From positions 264,290-328,289 of the forward strand of contig JALLLT010000047.1 of assembly GCA_025266875.1 (NCBI GenBank): a stretch of DNA of 64,000 bases, written 5' to 3'. The position numbers and the translations under genes were made by a program. Numbering within the stretch: position 1 is the first letter of the stretch; each line of letters begins with the position of its first letter. Of this stretch, positions 23,501-36,900 are shown piece by piece. Source of the DNA: Fennellomyces sp. T-0311. Its lineage: Eukaryota; Mucoromycota; Mucoromycetes; Mucorales; Lichtheimiaceae. The notes beneath the pieces were generated by a model that was not told the DNA's origin, searched no databases, and was given only the letters and a program-made list of their open reading frames with translations.

Positions 23501-25806
23501 GTGCCAACAAATGGGTATATCTATCACCAACGCATTCTTGTTCAAGTCTGTGCAACGGGTAACAATGGCGAATATGAGGTAATGTTTGCTCTGCATGAGC
23601 ATTATTTTTATATTGATTTTTTATTCCTATAATATAGGATGATTGAAATGCAGAAGCAAGCGCTGGAAGAGGCTAGAAGAAGTAAAGAAGCAGCTGATCG
23701 AGCAACACGACTGCGGGAAATTTTCCTGGCAAATATGAGCCATGAAATTCGGACACCATTTTCCGGATTTTATGGAATGATATCGTTACTTGCAGAAACA
23801 AAGTATGTTTCTCCCGCCTTTTCTGTTACATATATTACTATTTTTACTAAAAAAAAATATTTTAGACTTGATTCTGAGCAGTATGATCTGGTCAAGACTG
23901 CTAAAGAGTCATGTGAGATGCTACTTCGACTGATCGATGATCTCCTCAACTTTTCAAAATTACAAGCTGGAAAAGTATCGCTCGACTTGTCACCTGTGGT
24001 TATAGAGGATGCTATTGCAGACGTTACAGAGATGCTAATTGCTATGGCTATACAAAAGCGAATCAACATTACCTACTCAATTGCATCGGACGTACCTCCC
24101 GTTGTTATGGCTGACGGTAACCGACTCCGACAGTAAGTTCACTTTGCCGTATAAATGACAATAGATTCTGACTAATGCTTCCTTTAGAATTATCATTAAC
24201 CTCTTGGGAAATGCCATCAAGTTTACCCATGAAGGGCAGATTAAAATACGCTGCTCTATCGATAAGGAAAATACCTCGGAAGAAGATGGCCACCTATCGC
24301 TTCTGTTTGAAGTCATAGACTCTGGTATTGGCATCAGTAATGAGCAACGTAAGGCTCTTTTTGCACCATTTTCGCAAGTAGATGGAAGTACAACGTGAGT
24401 AAAAATTAGAAAAACTCAACAGTACAGCAACTAACAATGCGCACTACTTATCTATAGTCGAAAGTACGGTGGAACAGGGCTTGGACTATCAATTTGTCTC
24501 CAACTTGTGGAGTTAATGTCTGGCAAGATCGACGTCAAGAGCGAGCCATCGAAAGGATCGAATTTCTATTTCACAATGTCAACAACGCCTGTACCAGACG
24601 AGTCCGACAAACAAAAGACAACTATCACGAATCTCCTAAGCCAGGTCAGCGGTACACGCATCTTGGTTGCAGACAAGCATATGTCAACAGTTGATATGCT
24701 GCGGCACACGTTACCTGGCACTACTGTCCATGGTGTGTGTTCCATTCAGGAGCTCCTATCCTGTCAAGCAACTGATTACCCCGTAATCATTGTCGGCTTG
24801 TTTATGACACACGATCCGGACTTTGAAGTATGGGCAACTCATCTACGACAGTTCCTCAAGAGTGCTAGTGGCGTCATTGTAATGCACTACCCTACGCATG
24901 GTGCAGTTGGTGAAATGCTTGGTAAAGAGCATCAGCAAAAGACATTGCCGATCAGCAACATGGCAACAGGCACTGGTGGCGAAACGATACAGCCAAATGC
25001 TGATTTACTTTGTACCCATATTATACAAGAAAATCATCGGACAGTTTCTCGGATGGTGATCCCATTACGTCGCAAAGCTTTACTCAAGACCATTGTAAAA
25101 GTACTGCAGCAAACGCTAAAGTCCTCACGACCTGCTATGGCATCAAGAACAAGCTCCGATGGTAGGCCGACTGCCCCCATTCAGGTTATAACACCTGAAG
25201 AGCGAGCTCGTTTCAGTAATATGCATATACTCGCTGCCGAAGGTAATACTGCTTAACTGCGTCCTTTTTATGTCCATAGCAGTAGTTAATTCGCAAGTTT
25301 TAGATAACCCTGTCGCACAAAAATTGCTGCATAAACAGCTTTCACGCTTAGGGTTTCAGGTTACCTGCGTTAACAATGGTCTTGAAGCTGTGGAAGCTTG
25401 GAAAAGTCATCCCGTTGGACATTTCAAAATGGCCTTTTTTGATCACCACATGCCGAAGGTATTTGATGAAAGTCACAATACATTTGAATAGCAACCTAAT
25501 TACTACCTAGTGTGACGGCCTTGAGTCGACGAAACGGATTAGGAAAATTGAATCAGAAGACGACAGAACTGAAGCAATGCCAATTGTGGCGCTCACTGCC
25601 GACATACAAGATTCCGCACGTCAAAACTGTGTAAATGCTGGAATGAATGAGTGAGTTCAGAAACCCTTTATGCCATGATGCCCTGATGTCATGATGCTCA
25701 CGACATCTTTTGCTTTTTTATTAGATACCTTACAAAACCGATGAACCATGCACTACTTACTGAAGTAATTCGAAGATACTGCGGTGAACCACAGGCACCA
25801 CGCTAA
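17568..25806 (+). CDS. Hybrid histidine kinase paralogue C (pseudokinase-ATPase-GAF-HK-REC)
   Basis: There are 21 exons: 17568-17722, 17785-17900, 17957-18603, 18671-18766, 18824-19235, 19294-19342, 19403-19751, 19822-19846, 19897-20781, 20845-21436, 21490-21655, 21718-22644, 22700-22990, 23046-23578, 23638-23802, 23866-24132, 24188-24394, 24458-25242, 25304-25458, 25511-25650 and 25725-25806. Phases close to 2347 aa. Domain order equals paralogue B: kinase-like domain (K62, HGE 172-174, NFG 194-196), P-loop ATPase (GPGGIGKSA 471-479; FLDD 609-612), helical-repeat region, GAF, H-box histidine about H1783, ATPase N-box, and receiver with phospho-acceptor about D2269 and LTKP. It lacks two introns that B has in the kinase-like domain and one at the N-box. 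It stands head-to-tail with B, consistent with tandem duplication followed by clear divergence. Histidine kinase and receiver residues are intact, so phosphotransfer should work. Confidence 0.93.
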
Positions 25807-26475
25807 GCAAACTTAAAACTGCTATGACCTTTAATACCCTATGTTCATATCATAGACTTGCATTATTACGACATTATTATGCTCATTTCAACTAATCATC
25901 CTTATCATTCCATAATAACTTTGAACTCCTTGTAACATTTCCCATTATTGCAAATGCCATCTATGGTGCTGTTTTGTGGTGCTTTTCCATTTCCAACCCT
26001 TGGAAATTAATTTATTGTGTAGGAACGAGAAGGCGAAAATTAAGTTTCTCTAACGTGCACATATACGTATAGTCTACGTGGAATTCAAGTCGAATAGGAC
26101 GACTGAGGGTCTTGTATTACGCCCTCATTCATTTAACAAACAATATATAGCAAAGTACATTGTAAAGTAGCATGCACCTATATCAAAAGTAAGCTCAATT
26201 TTTATGTGTATATTTGATACCGAGACTTTCCGTATGCCCGTTGATGGTTCAACCGCATTTTTGAATGCGACCGTTGATCGTTTTGATCAATGTAGGTCAT
26301 TATTCGGCGACATGAAGCCGATTGCTTATATAAAGCATAACCTCTCAAAATGTCTAAAGCTAGAACATGTTTGCCTCGTGGTACATTCAGGCATATAAAA
26401 GGCGACCGTTTCTAACGCCATGCGCTATGACTGGTAAGCTCTACCAGTCACATCGATTTCAAATTACTAATGTAG
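25807..26475. other. Intergenic region after kinase C
   Basis: AT-rich sequence without a recognisable gene. It should contain the first exon and promoter of the Mpv17-like gene that follows. An in-frame first exon could not be fixed, because the splice site before 26476 does not connect in phase to any upstream ATG seen. Confidence 0.5.
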
Positions 26476-27205
26476 GCATTGTGGCAACTAGCATTCTTGT
26501 TCGGCGGAGGTATCGTAAAACATAACATTGATCGACTCTTTTTTTAATTTAAAATGGCGAAGGCGATATCATCGCACAGCAAGCCATCGAAAGAAAAAGA
26601 TTTGAAGATCATAATTGGTGGAGGACTGGCAGAATGCTAGTATACGGTGGTATTGTGGCCGGTCCAATATTGAGTAAATGGTATCCCTTCGTCGCGAATA
26701 ACATTAAAGGATCAACGGCCATCACTGGTATAATGTAAATGTGTATGCAATATCGCAATATGCTTATAGTCATTCTAAGAGGCCATAAAAAAGGTATCGG
26801 CTGATCAATTACTGATGGCGCCAACAATGCTTGGAGGTAGTATATATTAATCGAGTGCAACTCTCGAATTTTTCCTTATTTGAAACTAGCCTTTTTTTCG
26901 ACGCAGGGCCTTCTTGAAGGAAAATCCTTTGCCGAAATTCAAAGCAAATTTAAGAACGGATACATACCGACGATTACGACCGCTTACAAGGTGAGGATTC
27001 CTTGCATGCTTTTGCACGGGACCATTCTCTTATATTATTATAGTTTTGGCCAGCTGTTCAATTTGTTAACTTTTATTTTGTTCCATTGCAATACCGGATC
27101 ATCGTAATGAACGTGGCATCACTTGGATGGAATGCCAACCTCTCCATGGCCAACCAGCGAGCTTCGTCAAATTTTAAGCTAGCCAGGCACATGCAAGCTT
27201 TTTAA
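26476..27205 (+). CDS. Mpv17/PMP22/Sym1-family membrane protein (first exon unresolved)
   Basis: Five exons can be read: 26476-26509, 26573-26727, 26780-26836, 26890-26990 and 27044-27205 (stop TAA). Joined in phase they give family hallmarks in order: FGGGDIIAQQAIE, then WWRTGRMLVYGG, GPILSKWYPF, VSADQLLMAPT, LEGKSFAEI, FWPAVQFVNFYFVP and YRIIVMNVASLGWN. The family spans mitochondrial inner or peroxisomal membranes with about four segments; yeast Sym1 is the best-known relative. No single exon is long enough to appear as a long ORF, so the gene is easy to miss. The N-terminal exon (roughly 15-30 residues) was not located. The encoded C-terminus ends soon after the last family motif, as expected for a full-length gene. 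Confidence 0.8.
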
Positions 27206-28550
27206 TTCGATCATGTTTGTAATTTGCCAAAAAAAAAGTCTTGTTGCGACAAAACGCTCAGATCCAAGTGTTGTCGATAAGAGTAGCTATTTTTCCCGAA
27301 GCATAAGACGTATCATAAGGCCAAAAGAGAAGTGCCAAGGGGTTAGTTGTAGTCACAGAAGTGATTGCAACAAAAAAATATGGTATCTTGAGACATTGAT
27401 TATGCTGACTCAAAAGTGGCGAAGCAGAACACTGTTGAAATACGTTTCCGTGTGATAATTCAACAATGGGTCCCTGGACTAAAAGTAGTACGTGTGTGTT
27501 CAGGTCCATGCATGCAAGGCGCCGTGGTGAAAGGATTGGGATACAACAGACGGATGACCAATGGCGATGGTTAGAAGCGACGTGCAGTGTTGAGTGAAAT
27601 GAGCCTTCTTGATACAAATACGACCTTCAGCACTCATTGTTGGCTGTGATATTTGGTGGATCTGCCACAAGTAGTCGCGTCGACGTGACGGGAAAAATCA
27701 TAGGCCAACAGAAAAGGCCGGGAGCACCAATCACAGCCCTCTAAAACTCTGTCGCTGTTCCCGGCTGGTTGTTTTATCAAAAAAGAAAAAAAAATATACT
27801 GTACTGTATGTCTGTTCAGCTCAGAGGTGGTTGAACTGATAAACATATAATCACATACACATGCCATGACTCCTGGCTCTCATATTTTGTTGGGTCGGGG
27901 TACCTATGGCAATAGATCAAGTTTTCCGAAATTTTGCCGTTTTAACGTGTATAGCTTTGGCGAACATGCCAAACTAAGCGATATAAATCGTGCCTTCCTT
28001 TCCTTCTTGCAGGGTTGAGACCGCTTCCCTCATCACCGCCAGCAAATAGTTAAAAGGTTCGTGATGAAGAGCAGGGAGGAAATGGCGGAGACTGCAAAGT
28101 GGCTCTGGTCTCTCTCTCTCTTTTACTTGATTAACATTCATAATATGGCAAGTGTCTTTGCTAAAAGTACCAAACTTCCCTATTTTTTTAGTTGTCACCG
28201 TATGAAAAAAAGGTATATATTTCTTCAGGGTTATATAAAGCAATCAGTAGGTTGAAAGGCAGCGGGGATCATTTTAAGCGATCTGTTGTTCTTAAAATCT
28301 CATGAAGTTTAACTTTTAAAAGACATTGTGATATTGCAGCACGGTAACAAGTTCAAAACCGTGCGCAGCATATTAATACGCGCTCCGGTAGATGGGTCCA
28401 CAAGACTGTCAAATCTCTCAATCAATGTCAGCCAGTGGATCATATCACTGGGTTATAACACGCGATAGCACGAGTGAAGAAAAAGATTCATGTATTATAA
28501 AGGAATGGAATGGGGAAAGGAGAAAAGAGCGTGAAGGAGTGAAAGGGGGG
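27206..28550. other. Gene-poor stretch
   Basis: Several ORFs of 60-119 codons occur on both strands, but none shows a recognisable domain or consistent splice structure. They overlap each other in antisense, as chance ORFs do. I see no supported gene here. Confidence 0.5.
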
Positions 28551-28614
28551 TCAGAGCCACTCTGAAATTTCGCGTCTCTCGGCCCTACTTTTTCTTGCAA
28601 AGTTTCGGGCCGTT

Positions 28615-29115
28615 TGGTTGGAGGCGTTGGAGGAGGCGGATGAGGAGGTGGTGGCGGTCGAAGCGGTTGCGATGGTGATGATGGAAGAGGTGCTAGCGGA
28701 GGAGGTGGAGACCAAGGTAGAGGAGGCGATGGAGGCGGAGGCGACGATGGTGGCGGAAGAAGAGTTGGATCCGGACGAGGTGGTGGAGGAAGCGGAAGAC
28801 GAAGACTGGGAGGCGGAGGAAGAAGAGGTGCTGGTGGTGTGGCCATGGCCGTGGCTATTGTTGCGGTTGTTGTTGCGGTTGTTGTTGTTGTTGCGGTTGC
28901 TGTTGCTGTTGTTGCTGTTACTGCTGCTGCTTCTCTTGCTGCTGCTGCTACCCTTGTGGCCACCGCTGTTGTTGCTGTAGTTGTTGATGCAGATACCACT
29001 GTGACCTTGGCGGCGGCGGTAGTAGTGATCGTGACAATGGTAGTGACAGTGGTAGTGACAGTGGTAGTGGCAGTGATGTCCGCGGCTGTGGTGTGCACAT
29101 CGGCACGACGAGCAG
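28615..29115. repeat. Long imperfect triplet-repeat tract (GAG/GGA then GTT/GCT, TGGTAG)
   Basis: The plus strand reads first as (GGA/GAG/GAT)n with scattered GGC, then (GTT/GCT)n, then repeats of GTGGTAGTGACA. Because of this composition all six frames stay open for 60-230 codons, producing overlapping low-complexity ORFs: Ser/Asn-rich and Pro/Thr-rich frames on minus, Glu/Leu-rich and Val/Ala-rich frames on plus. I do not assign a protein. One minus-strand frame may belong to a real low-complexity exon, but no anchoring domain is present on either side. Confidence 0.7.
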
Positions 29116-29199
29116 CGACTCGACAGGCAAGAGGAAGATGCGGCAAAGGTTTGTACCTTAATGCTCGGCATTCTTGGAAGACCTGGTAAAGGAAACGAG

Positions 29200-30926
29200 T
29201 TTCGAGTCAATGGACTTTTTATATGCGCTCCATTCAGTGTTATTGTTTAAGGTTACACACGTTAAAAAGACAGAATCTCGGAAGCCTTTGGTCCATTATC
29301 CGACATGGAACTATGCAATCATGGTCCACTACTGATACGGTTATTTCTTTTATCGCTTCAACAGCCAGTTGATCAACATAGGCAAAGAGTGCAACCCACC
29401 TTTTGACATTGGAAGCTGTAAAGCTGTTAATATTCTCCACTCTTCAATCGACGCTCCAGTCGGCACATGACTTTCTTTCTGTCAAATGGCGATCGGTTAG
29501 ATCGATATGAGAAAAAAGAAAGCATGGTGTTCGAAGCAGATGTAAAATTATTTTCACATGATGCTGTATGCTAACTCTGTGCCGTCCAGCCAGTCCCGCG
29601 TTGCAACATATGAAACTTGCATACACAGGGACATGTCTGCCGTCCCAGTACTGTGATCCTATATTATACCAAGGACGTGTCGTAGACGTTATTTCAAAAA
29701 GGAAGGTCTGAGAAAAGGAAGCGATTTTCACTTACAAGTGCCTACTCGTGGCTTTCCCAACGTACTCGAAAGTCTCTCTCGCGCGCATGTAGGAACGCAT
29801 TTCGCCTATTTTTTCTTTGCAACTATAAGCAATATGCAGCAGTCATATTTTTACTTTCCTTAACGCGATGGCACCACGCGAGTGTTTCGTTCCATGTGCT
29901 TATAAGCAGGACCACATGAGCACGGAGAAAGCAAGCCTGCAAACCGGTAGGCAGCCAATCACGGGCCTTTGCATTTCACAACCCGCTTAGTTTTGCAGAC
30001 TTGCTTTCAGGACAACTTTGCCGAGAACTCATTTTTTTTTAGCTCATCTATTTTATTCTGATCGATGCAAATAAACGTGGACAAAGTCCCAGCGACACAG
30101 CTGATACGATCAAATATTTACAAGAGGGTGGTAACCTTGAGAACTTGTCAAAAGACGCCTTGTTGACAGACCACGTGGTTTGCTTTGGTGTCAGACTCTA
30201 GTTGAAGCGAACAAGGCGCGTATATGAGACTGAATACAATGACGCGCCTGGGTTCTTTTTATCGTACGAGCACAGGAAGCTGTAAACAATTCATTTGTGG
30301 TACTGTCACCACATGGATGGTGACACGACGCCTGGCCTTTCAAGTTATACGAAGCGACTTGAAGTGCCATCATCGCGTTGTAAAAGGACAAACTGGCATG
30401 GGACGTTTGACACTGTTCAACATGACATGGGAACTCGAAAAAAATGCGGGGAAGGAAGGTTTGCAAACCGCAAAGCTCGGTTTCACAGAAGGCCTTTCGG
30501 ACTTGAAAGTTGTCCCGGATATTAAGATCGAGTAAAAAGGTATGTGCGAGATGAAACTTGACAAAGGACGCGTAATTAATTAACCTGGTCGACTGGATGA
30601 GATACAGCAGAGCATTAACGTTACATATGGGCGGTGATCAATTAGGGAGACGAAAGGCTTGCTATCCAAACCAAACAGGCATAATGATCGAGGTAGAATA
30701 AATAAGAAGCACCGTTTCCGGGGGTGAGTGCCAAGTACCCGGAATTTCATGTATGTAGCAAGAGTTGCATGACAACAGTTGTCCAGTGAATAAACCAAAA
30801 ATAGGAGGGACTGTTACTAACAGCAGCGCGACCTTCTTTTTTTTTGGTCGCGCATATTAAACTTTTAAAGCAAAATTTTGTACAACTTGTTCGTGTTTTC
30901 TTCTTTTCAACTCTTTTCCGCCAATC
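29200..30926. other. Gene-poor stretch upstream of the Trm3-like gene
   Basis: Only short, mutually overlapping ORFs are present (for example 30224-30535 plus, 103 codons, and 29240-29440 minus). None is recognisable. The last few hundred bases should hold the promoter and 5' leader of the methyltransferase gene starting at 30927, including a pyrimidine-rich stretch just before the ATG. Confidence 0.5.
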
Positions 30927-33900
30927 ATGGACTTTGCATCGGCGCCACTGCAGGCGTTGTTTGCACAGAATGCCGATCCGGAACAACTCACGACGTTTCT
31001 TCAAAAGCTGGATCAACGGTTCCGAGAAACGGAAGACGAGAAGGATCGGTTTGGAGCGTTACAGATCCTGTTACCCACCCTGAAGGCTCATTTACTACGA
31101 GTCGACAGTTCCGAACGCGAAAAGGTTTTGGAAACATACTTGAAGCCGTTGGTGTTGATGAGTTTTCGACATGATTCCATGATTGCCACGGAAAGTGTCA
31201 GTTTATTGAGCGATGCAGTTGCTTACTGGATGGCACGATCGAACGATACCAAAGAAGACATGTTTGAAGATGAAGAAAACTTTGGACGATCCAACTTGAT
31301 CTTGTTATTGGGACAATTAATGTCGGTCATGGAAGCAGAACCTGATTTCGTCGACTTGCAACCGATCGCTTTTATTCGACTCTGTCTCGGCGACAATCAC
31401 GACCAGTTTACGTTGTTGCGATCGAACGTGGTGAAGCGTCTATCCATGCGGATGCCATCGTTGGATGATGATACCGACGATAATTCAAGTGTTACTACGT
31501 TTGATAGCAACAAGTCGGGTACCACCTTGGATCTCGAATGCTGCATCGACGTGGTGAACCGGTATGTCCTGGAACTGGCCACAGATACCGAAGAGGATTC
31601 CAAAAAGGAAGACGGTTGGATGGATGTGATTATGGCAGTGGCCGTCGCCATGTTGCCTTGCACCGATTTACCGATTCGTGCAAAGCTCACAAATGAACTC
31701 ATCCCCAACGTGTTTCGATGGCAACAGCAGCAAAGCTACGAATCCGTTCCTCTTGAACGACGAAAGCATTGGGCCGAGGTAATAATAAGAGGTGGATAAG
31801 GTTTATACTGGACAGTTACACACACATTTTTTTAGATGTTGTGGAAGCGTACGCGACAGATTTTCGAGTTACCAGCAACCAACCTGCTCCGGTCCGAAAC
31901 CTACGGTCTGATTGCAAAGTTTTTTGAACTGTACTTTGTCATGGATGAGCCCGTGGTGTATCTCGATTTGCGCTACGATGAAGACTTTTTCAAAATCCTG
32001 CAGGTATGGCAAGACACAACATCGCTTGGTGCAAAAGAAAAACAGAGTTTCGTTGACATGTTACACAGAGCGGGCTTCGCAGCAACGATAGTCTGTATCG
32101 CAAATACTCGTCGTACATTTTGAAGCGAATCATCGACTTTACGACCAAGTATCCGGAAATACGAAGCGACAAGCCGTGGACAAAGTACTTTGAATGGTCG
32201 ACTGAGAAATCCAAAGTGTACGCAACGCAATGGTCGGACTGGTTCCTTTTGTACGAAATTGTGCATGAAACCGTCATTCATTTGGTGGAACCGGTGCTTC
32301 CAAGAATCGAGGCGCTGCTCACCAACACGGAAACCGAAATGGACGCGTCGTGGTGGATCATTCTGTTTTATCGTGGCTTTCAGAACGATACCTCGTCCGT
32401 CAAAAAGGGCATTTTGGAGTACATTTTCAGTCTCCAGAACCCAAAGTCGCTTAGTTTATTGGCCGTTCAGAGTGATTTTATCTTCGGTACTCTCCTAAAA
32501 TCCATTGATGTCATTAGCATGTATTCCGTGCCCACCCAGGGAACATTGGTCAGTCCGTTTGGTGAGAAACTTAAGGATTTCATGCACAGATTGGTCCAGT
32601 CGATTGAAACGAACGATCAAAAGGTTCTTTATTTGAAGAAGGGTTTACATGCTGAAACTGACAATGGATTGCGATAGATCGAATTTTTGTGCCAGTTGTT
32701 GCATCATATTTCCCATGTTGTCAACGGATATGTACCGATTCTGTATATTATGGAGGGTATTGTGGAAATGGATGAAATCAAGGCGTGGGGATCAGATGAA
32801 TTGCGTACTCTGAGATATTTGGTGGATCGTCATCGGAATTTCCAGTAAGTTCATGTCAGTTTATCAGACACTTGCTTGTTTATTGATCGAGCAAAAGTTT
32901 AGCAAAAGCGCGATTGTATTTGCGAAAACTAGGTGTGCAAGCACTCATCAAATTTACTGATCCAGTGAACCTGTCATTTTCTGATGTTGCAAAGTACGTT
33001 CTATTTTATAAAACTAGTTTCTTTTTTAAATTCCCTAAAACTAACCATCGCTGACAGAACCATTTCCTCGCTGGTGACTGATTTCCCCATCCAAGCCAAG
33101 ACTGACCAGCATAAAAGCATCCGTACTTGGCTCGAGCAAAGCGTCTCCAAAGAAAAGGTAAAAATCCATCACATGCACCGCTGAAACGTGGGTTCACCAT
33201 TTTAAAACGGGATAGGATATCAAGAACCTTTTGATATCGTTGAAAGAGCGCGTGGAAGCGTATATCAATACGACAGCATCCGATGAAGAAGGTATTTACT
33301 GGACCTTTTGAAACGCTGAAGAATATTAAGAACTTGGATACGAACAGATGTTCCTTTGAGTCTTCTTCGAAACCAAGCCAATGTCTTGGCCAGAATGAGC
33401 ATCTTTTTGATTACGGACGCCGAAGGGAAGCCTCAAAAGGATCAAGCGCATCTACTCTTTGAATCATTGACGAGCAAGATCAACGATCCATCAAGGTATA
33501 TACGTATAAGGTTAGGTGTTTGCCAGCAACATACTAACACATGATTTACTAGTTCGGCAACGCTTGTCAATAGATTGCTTATTCTTGTGGATGCTTTGTG
33601 GGAAATTAACGATTCGTGCTTTGACGATTGTGATGGTAAGCGCACAGCATGGATGGGGAATAGGAGCTAATTGCTACATGTTAGACTTTGCCGAATTGAT
33701 TGGTCTTGCAAGCGTAGAACAAGTTTTAAAACGCATCGACAATCAGTTTTTGAACACATCCAAAGAAAATGTCACTGGTAAGTTTACGCAAAAAAAAATG
33801 TACGAGCTGGATGACGATACCTTGGGTATTAGAGGATCTACTTGTGGACTTGTTTGTTTCTATCTCGAAACGTATCCTTGCGTCCAACTTGGAACAAACG

Positions 33901-36900
33901 ATGCGCGAAAAACTTTTGCAAGAACACCATGATCGTTGCTTGGAACTATTGCGGATCAAAAGCACACGCAAGTAAAAAAAAAAAAAAAAGAGCTACCAAT
34001 TGCATTTTTTTAAAAACACACAAAGCTAATGATTGTTATAGCCGCTGTTGCAAATCAAGAAATGAGCAGAGAAGGACATTTGCGCATGCTTGACGCCGTG
34101 TATGCCGCCGCAATCAAACATTCTTATCTCAAACTAAGCTGCGACGAGTCGACTGGAGCATTGCTTTATCAAGTTCAAACAAGAAAGACACCTGAAGCCT
34201 TGCAAGCAAAGTAAGTTTTATTTTATCTCTGTCTCCAAAAAAAAAGCGATCCCAGGAACACCATAATTGATCTGAATGTGATAGACGGTGGGGTGATGTG
34301 ATTTCAGCGTTTATTCGTTCCAAGTGGGAATGTATCCATCAACTTGTGCGCTACACTTCCATGGTAAACATTGGGATCCCATGCACACCAAAGAGAAGCT
34401 AAAGAGAAAATAGGTTCTGGAATCCAACCCAAAGATAGCCCTATTTGATCCCAAAGCAATGTTCGAAGCCGCTGTAGAGGAATTAGAATCAGCCTCTGAA
34501 CTATGCGCAGCGTCAGTGATGAACTGTGTTGGATCGATTCTCAGTCTGAAATGGGAAAAATCCGTGGATTTGGTCGAGCAAGCGATTGATTACACGATTG
34601 AATTGATCAAGGAAAACTTTACGCAGTCGAAAACGTCACCGCCCATGATGCGAGCGATGGTTGATATGGTATTTCAACCTGAAATGCTCCTCCCCGAGGA
34701 ATTGAATCAAGACGATGGTCCTGTCAAAAGGGCCTTGAACTATATCATTGAAATCGGTGAATTGAAACCGTTTGTTGTCACCCAAAGCGCCAAATTGTTG
34801 CATGGTTTTTGGTCTCAGCATCCCGAATCCATGCTTCGATACGCGCCGGAAATCGCAAAGTTGTTGGCCTATGGCCCATTGCGCGATCGCGAAGATCAAA
34901 AGCTGGAAGCGGCTACAGTGATCAAACTTCAAAATCCGGAAACGGTTCGTGAAGCAGAAAAGTAAGTCGACAGCTTTTGTTTTCTTATATCGTTTGTCAA
35001 CGTGTGTGATATAGCTCGGCAGCAAGTAACTTTACTCAGAATGATTACATGACGCGTGTATACATGAATGATTTGTTGTTGCGTCTGGACAAGAATAACA
35101 AGGTGCATATGCAATTTGCGGAACGGATGATGGATGTCTTGCTGGACAAACTTTCCGATGGGTCTCTGGAACATAATCAATTCTGTTCCACCATTGAACA
35201 TCGTACCAAGGTTTGTATCTGTCTAATTATTTTTTGGATACTTGAATACACGCTGACGTTGATACAGTTACGTCTTTGGTGTTCCATGTTGTTGTTGCAT
35301 CGTTACATCAACACGGAAGAAAAAGCACAACATTTCATCAGTCGCCTTTGGCCTTTGCTGAGAGCAGAAACCATTGTTTCGGTCCGCTGCTACATTGAGG
35401 TAAAGATAGTTTTAATAGCAAAGAAGCACGACTCATCGCATATATCAGTGGATGCTGTCGCGAATCCTTGTGAAATTCCCAGGCCAATTGAAAGTGCTGT
35501 ACGCAGCCATGGAGAATTGCGATGTCAATCCTCACTATGTGGTTTCGTTCCTCAGTGTCAGTTTCCCATTGGGAGAAAAGCTAGACGATGATGCAGCTCA
35601 AGAATACTTTGAGCAAGTCTTTGCACGAATCATTCCTTGGCTGACATCCAACAACTTTACCGTTCGACTCTACGCCTATTGCGCATGGTTCCGAAGCTTG
35701 AATGCGTGTCGAAAGCGGTAAGCCTTTCAATATAATCAAAGAAAGTAAAAAAGTAACCAATGGAATGTAGTGGGTTGAATCCGGATATTGAAAAGAACCG
35801 TTACATGGCAACATTGATCAAATTTATGGATCAGTACGTGGAGACGATCAAATTTGCCGAAAAGATCAGCGCACAATTCTACATGACGGAATTCGATATC
35901 AACCAAGATTACAATCTCGAATTCATCTTTCGCCAAATGATGTCAGTGTTTGATGTGATTGAAAACGAAAAGCTTGCATCGGTATGTCGCACATTCTTGT
36001 TAATGCAAGTTTACTGAAAAAAAAACGGATTCCCTTTTAGCGCGCGTTTTTCAAGATCAACGCGGAACCAGTGGAGGATTGTCCATTCTCGAACCCGGAT
36101 CGACGCGATATCCTGACGTATAAGGACTCGATCGGTTTGGACGAGGAACAAGAGCAAGCATCTGAACAATCGAGCGTGAATCAAGACGTTTCGTATCAGA
36201 AAAAGATTATGCCTTGGGAAATGATGTTGGAGACGGATGTTGAACTTACCAAATCATTGGTAAAAGACAAGGTAAGTTCTTTTTAAAAGATCGAGAAAAA
36301 AATTGACTGTTTGTTACAGCGACGACGCAATGATTTGATTGTTGTGGCAAGTTTGATCGATCGAATTCCCAATCTCGCTGGTAAATGTTTTTGTTGTTTA
36401 TCATGTTTACAAACATTTAAGCGTATGTCCAATTTTAGGTTTATGTCGAACATGCGAGATTTTTAATGCTTCGCTGCTTGTTGTGCCCAATATCAAGGTA
36501 ACGCTGAATTAGAAAAAAAGGAAATGGGACGAGAGAGCTAATTTTGTGTATGTGTGTGGGCTGTGAAATAAGATCAAGGACGATGTCCAGTTCACCAGTA
36601 TCAGTGTTGCGTCCGAGCGATGGATGCCAATGGAAGAAGTCAGTGAAGCGGATGTTGCCTCGTTCTTGCAAACGAAAAAGGAACAAGGTTACGTGTTGTG
36701 TGGTCTCGAACAAACGACCAACAGCGCCACCTTGGGCGAATACGAATTCCCGGAACGATGCGTGTTGCTGCTTGGCAAGGAACGACAAGGCATTCCCGCC
36801 AATTTGTTACAAATGCTGGATCAAACCATTGAAATTCCCCAACAAGGAATCACTCGATCACTCAATGTACACGTCAGCGGTGCCATTTGTATCTACGAGT

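Noticed and set aside
27206..28255. Antisense ORFs of 60-119 codons.
   Set aside because: They overlap each other on opposite strands, have no recognisable motif and no coherent exon structure.
28445..29210. Ser/Asn-, Pro- and Val-rich ORFs of 116-233 codons in several frames.
   Set aside because: All arise from the same triplet-repeat composition on both strands; no anchoring domain or splice context supports one of them.
32004..32123. Read-through ORF end in the Trm3-like gene (ending in TRRTF).
   Set aside because: The frame is lost there; splicing 32004-32068 restores a continuous frame with the following exon.
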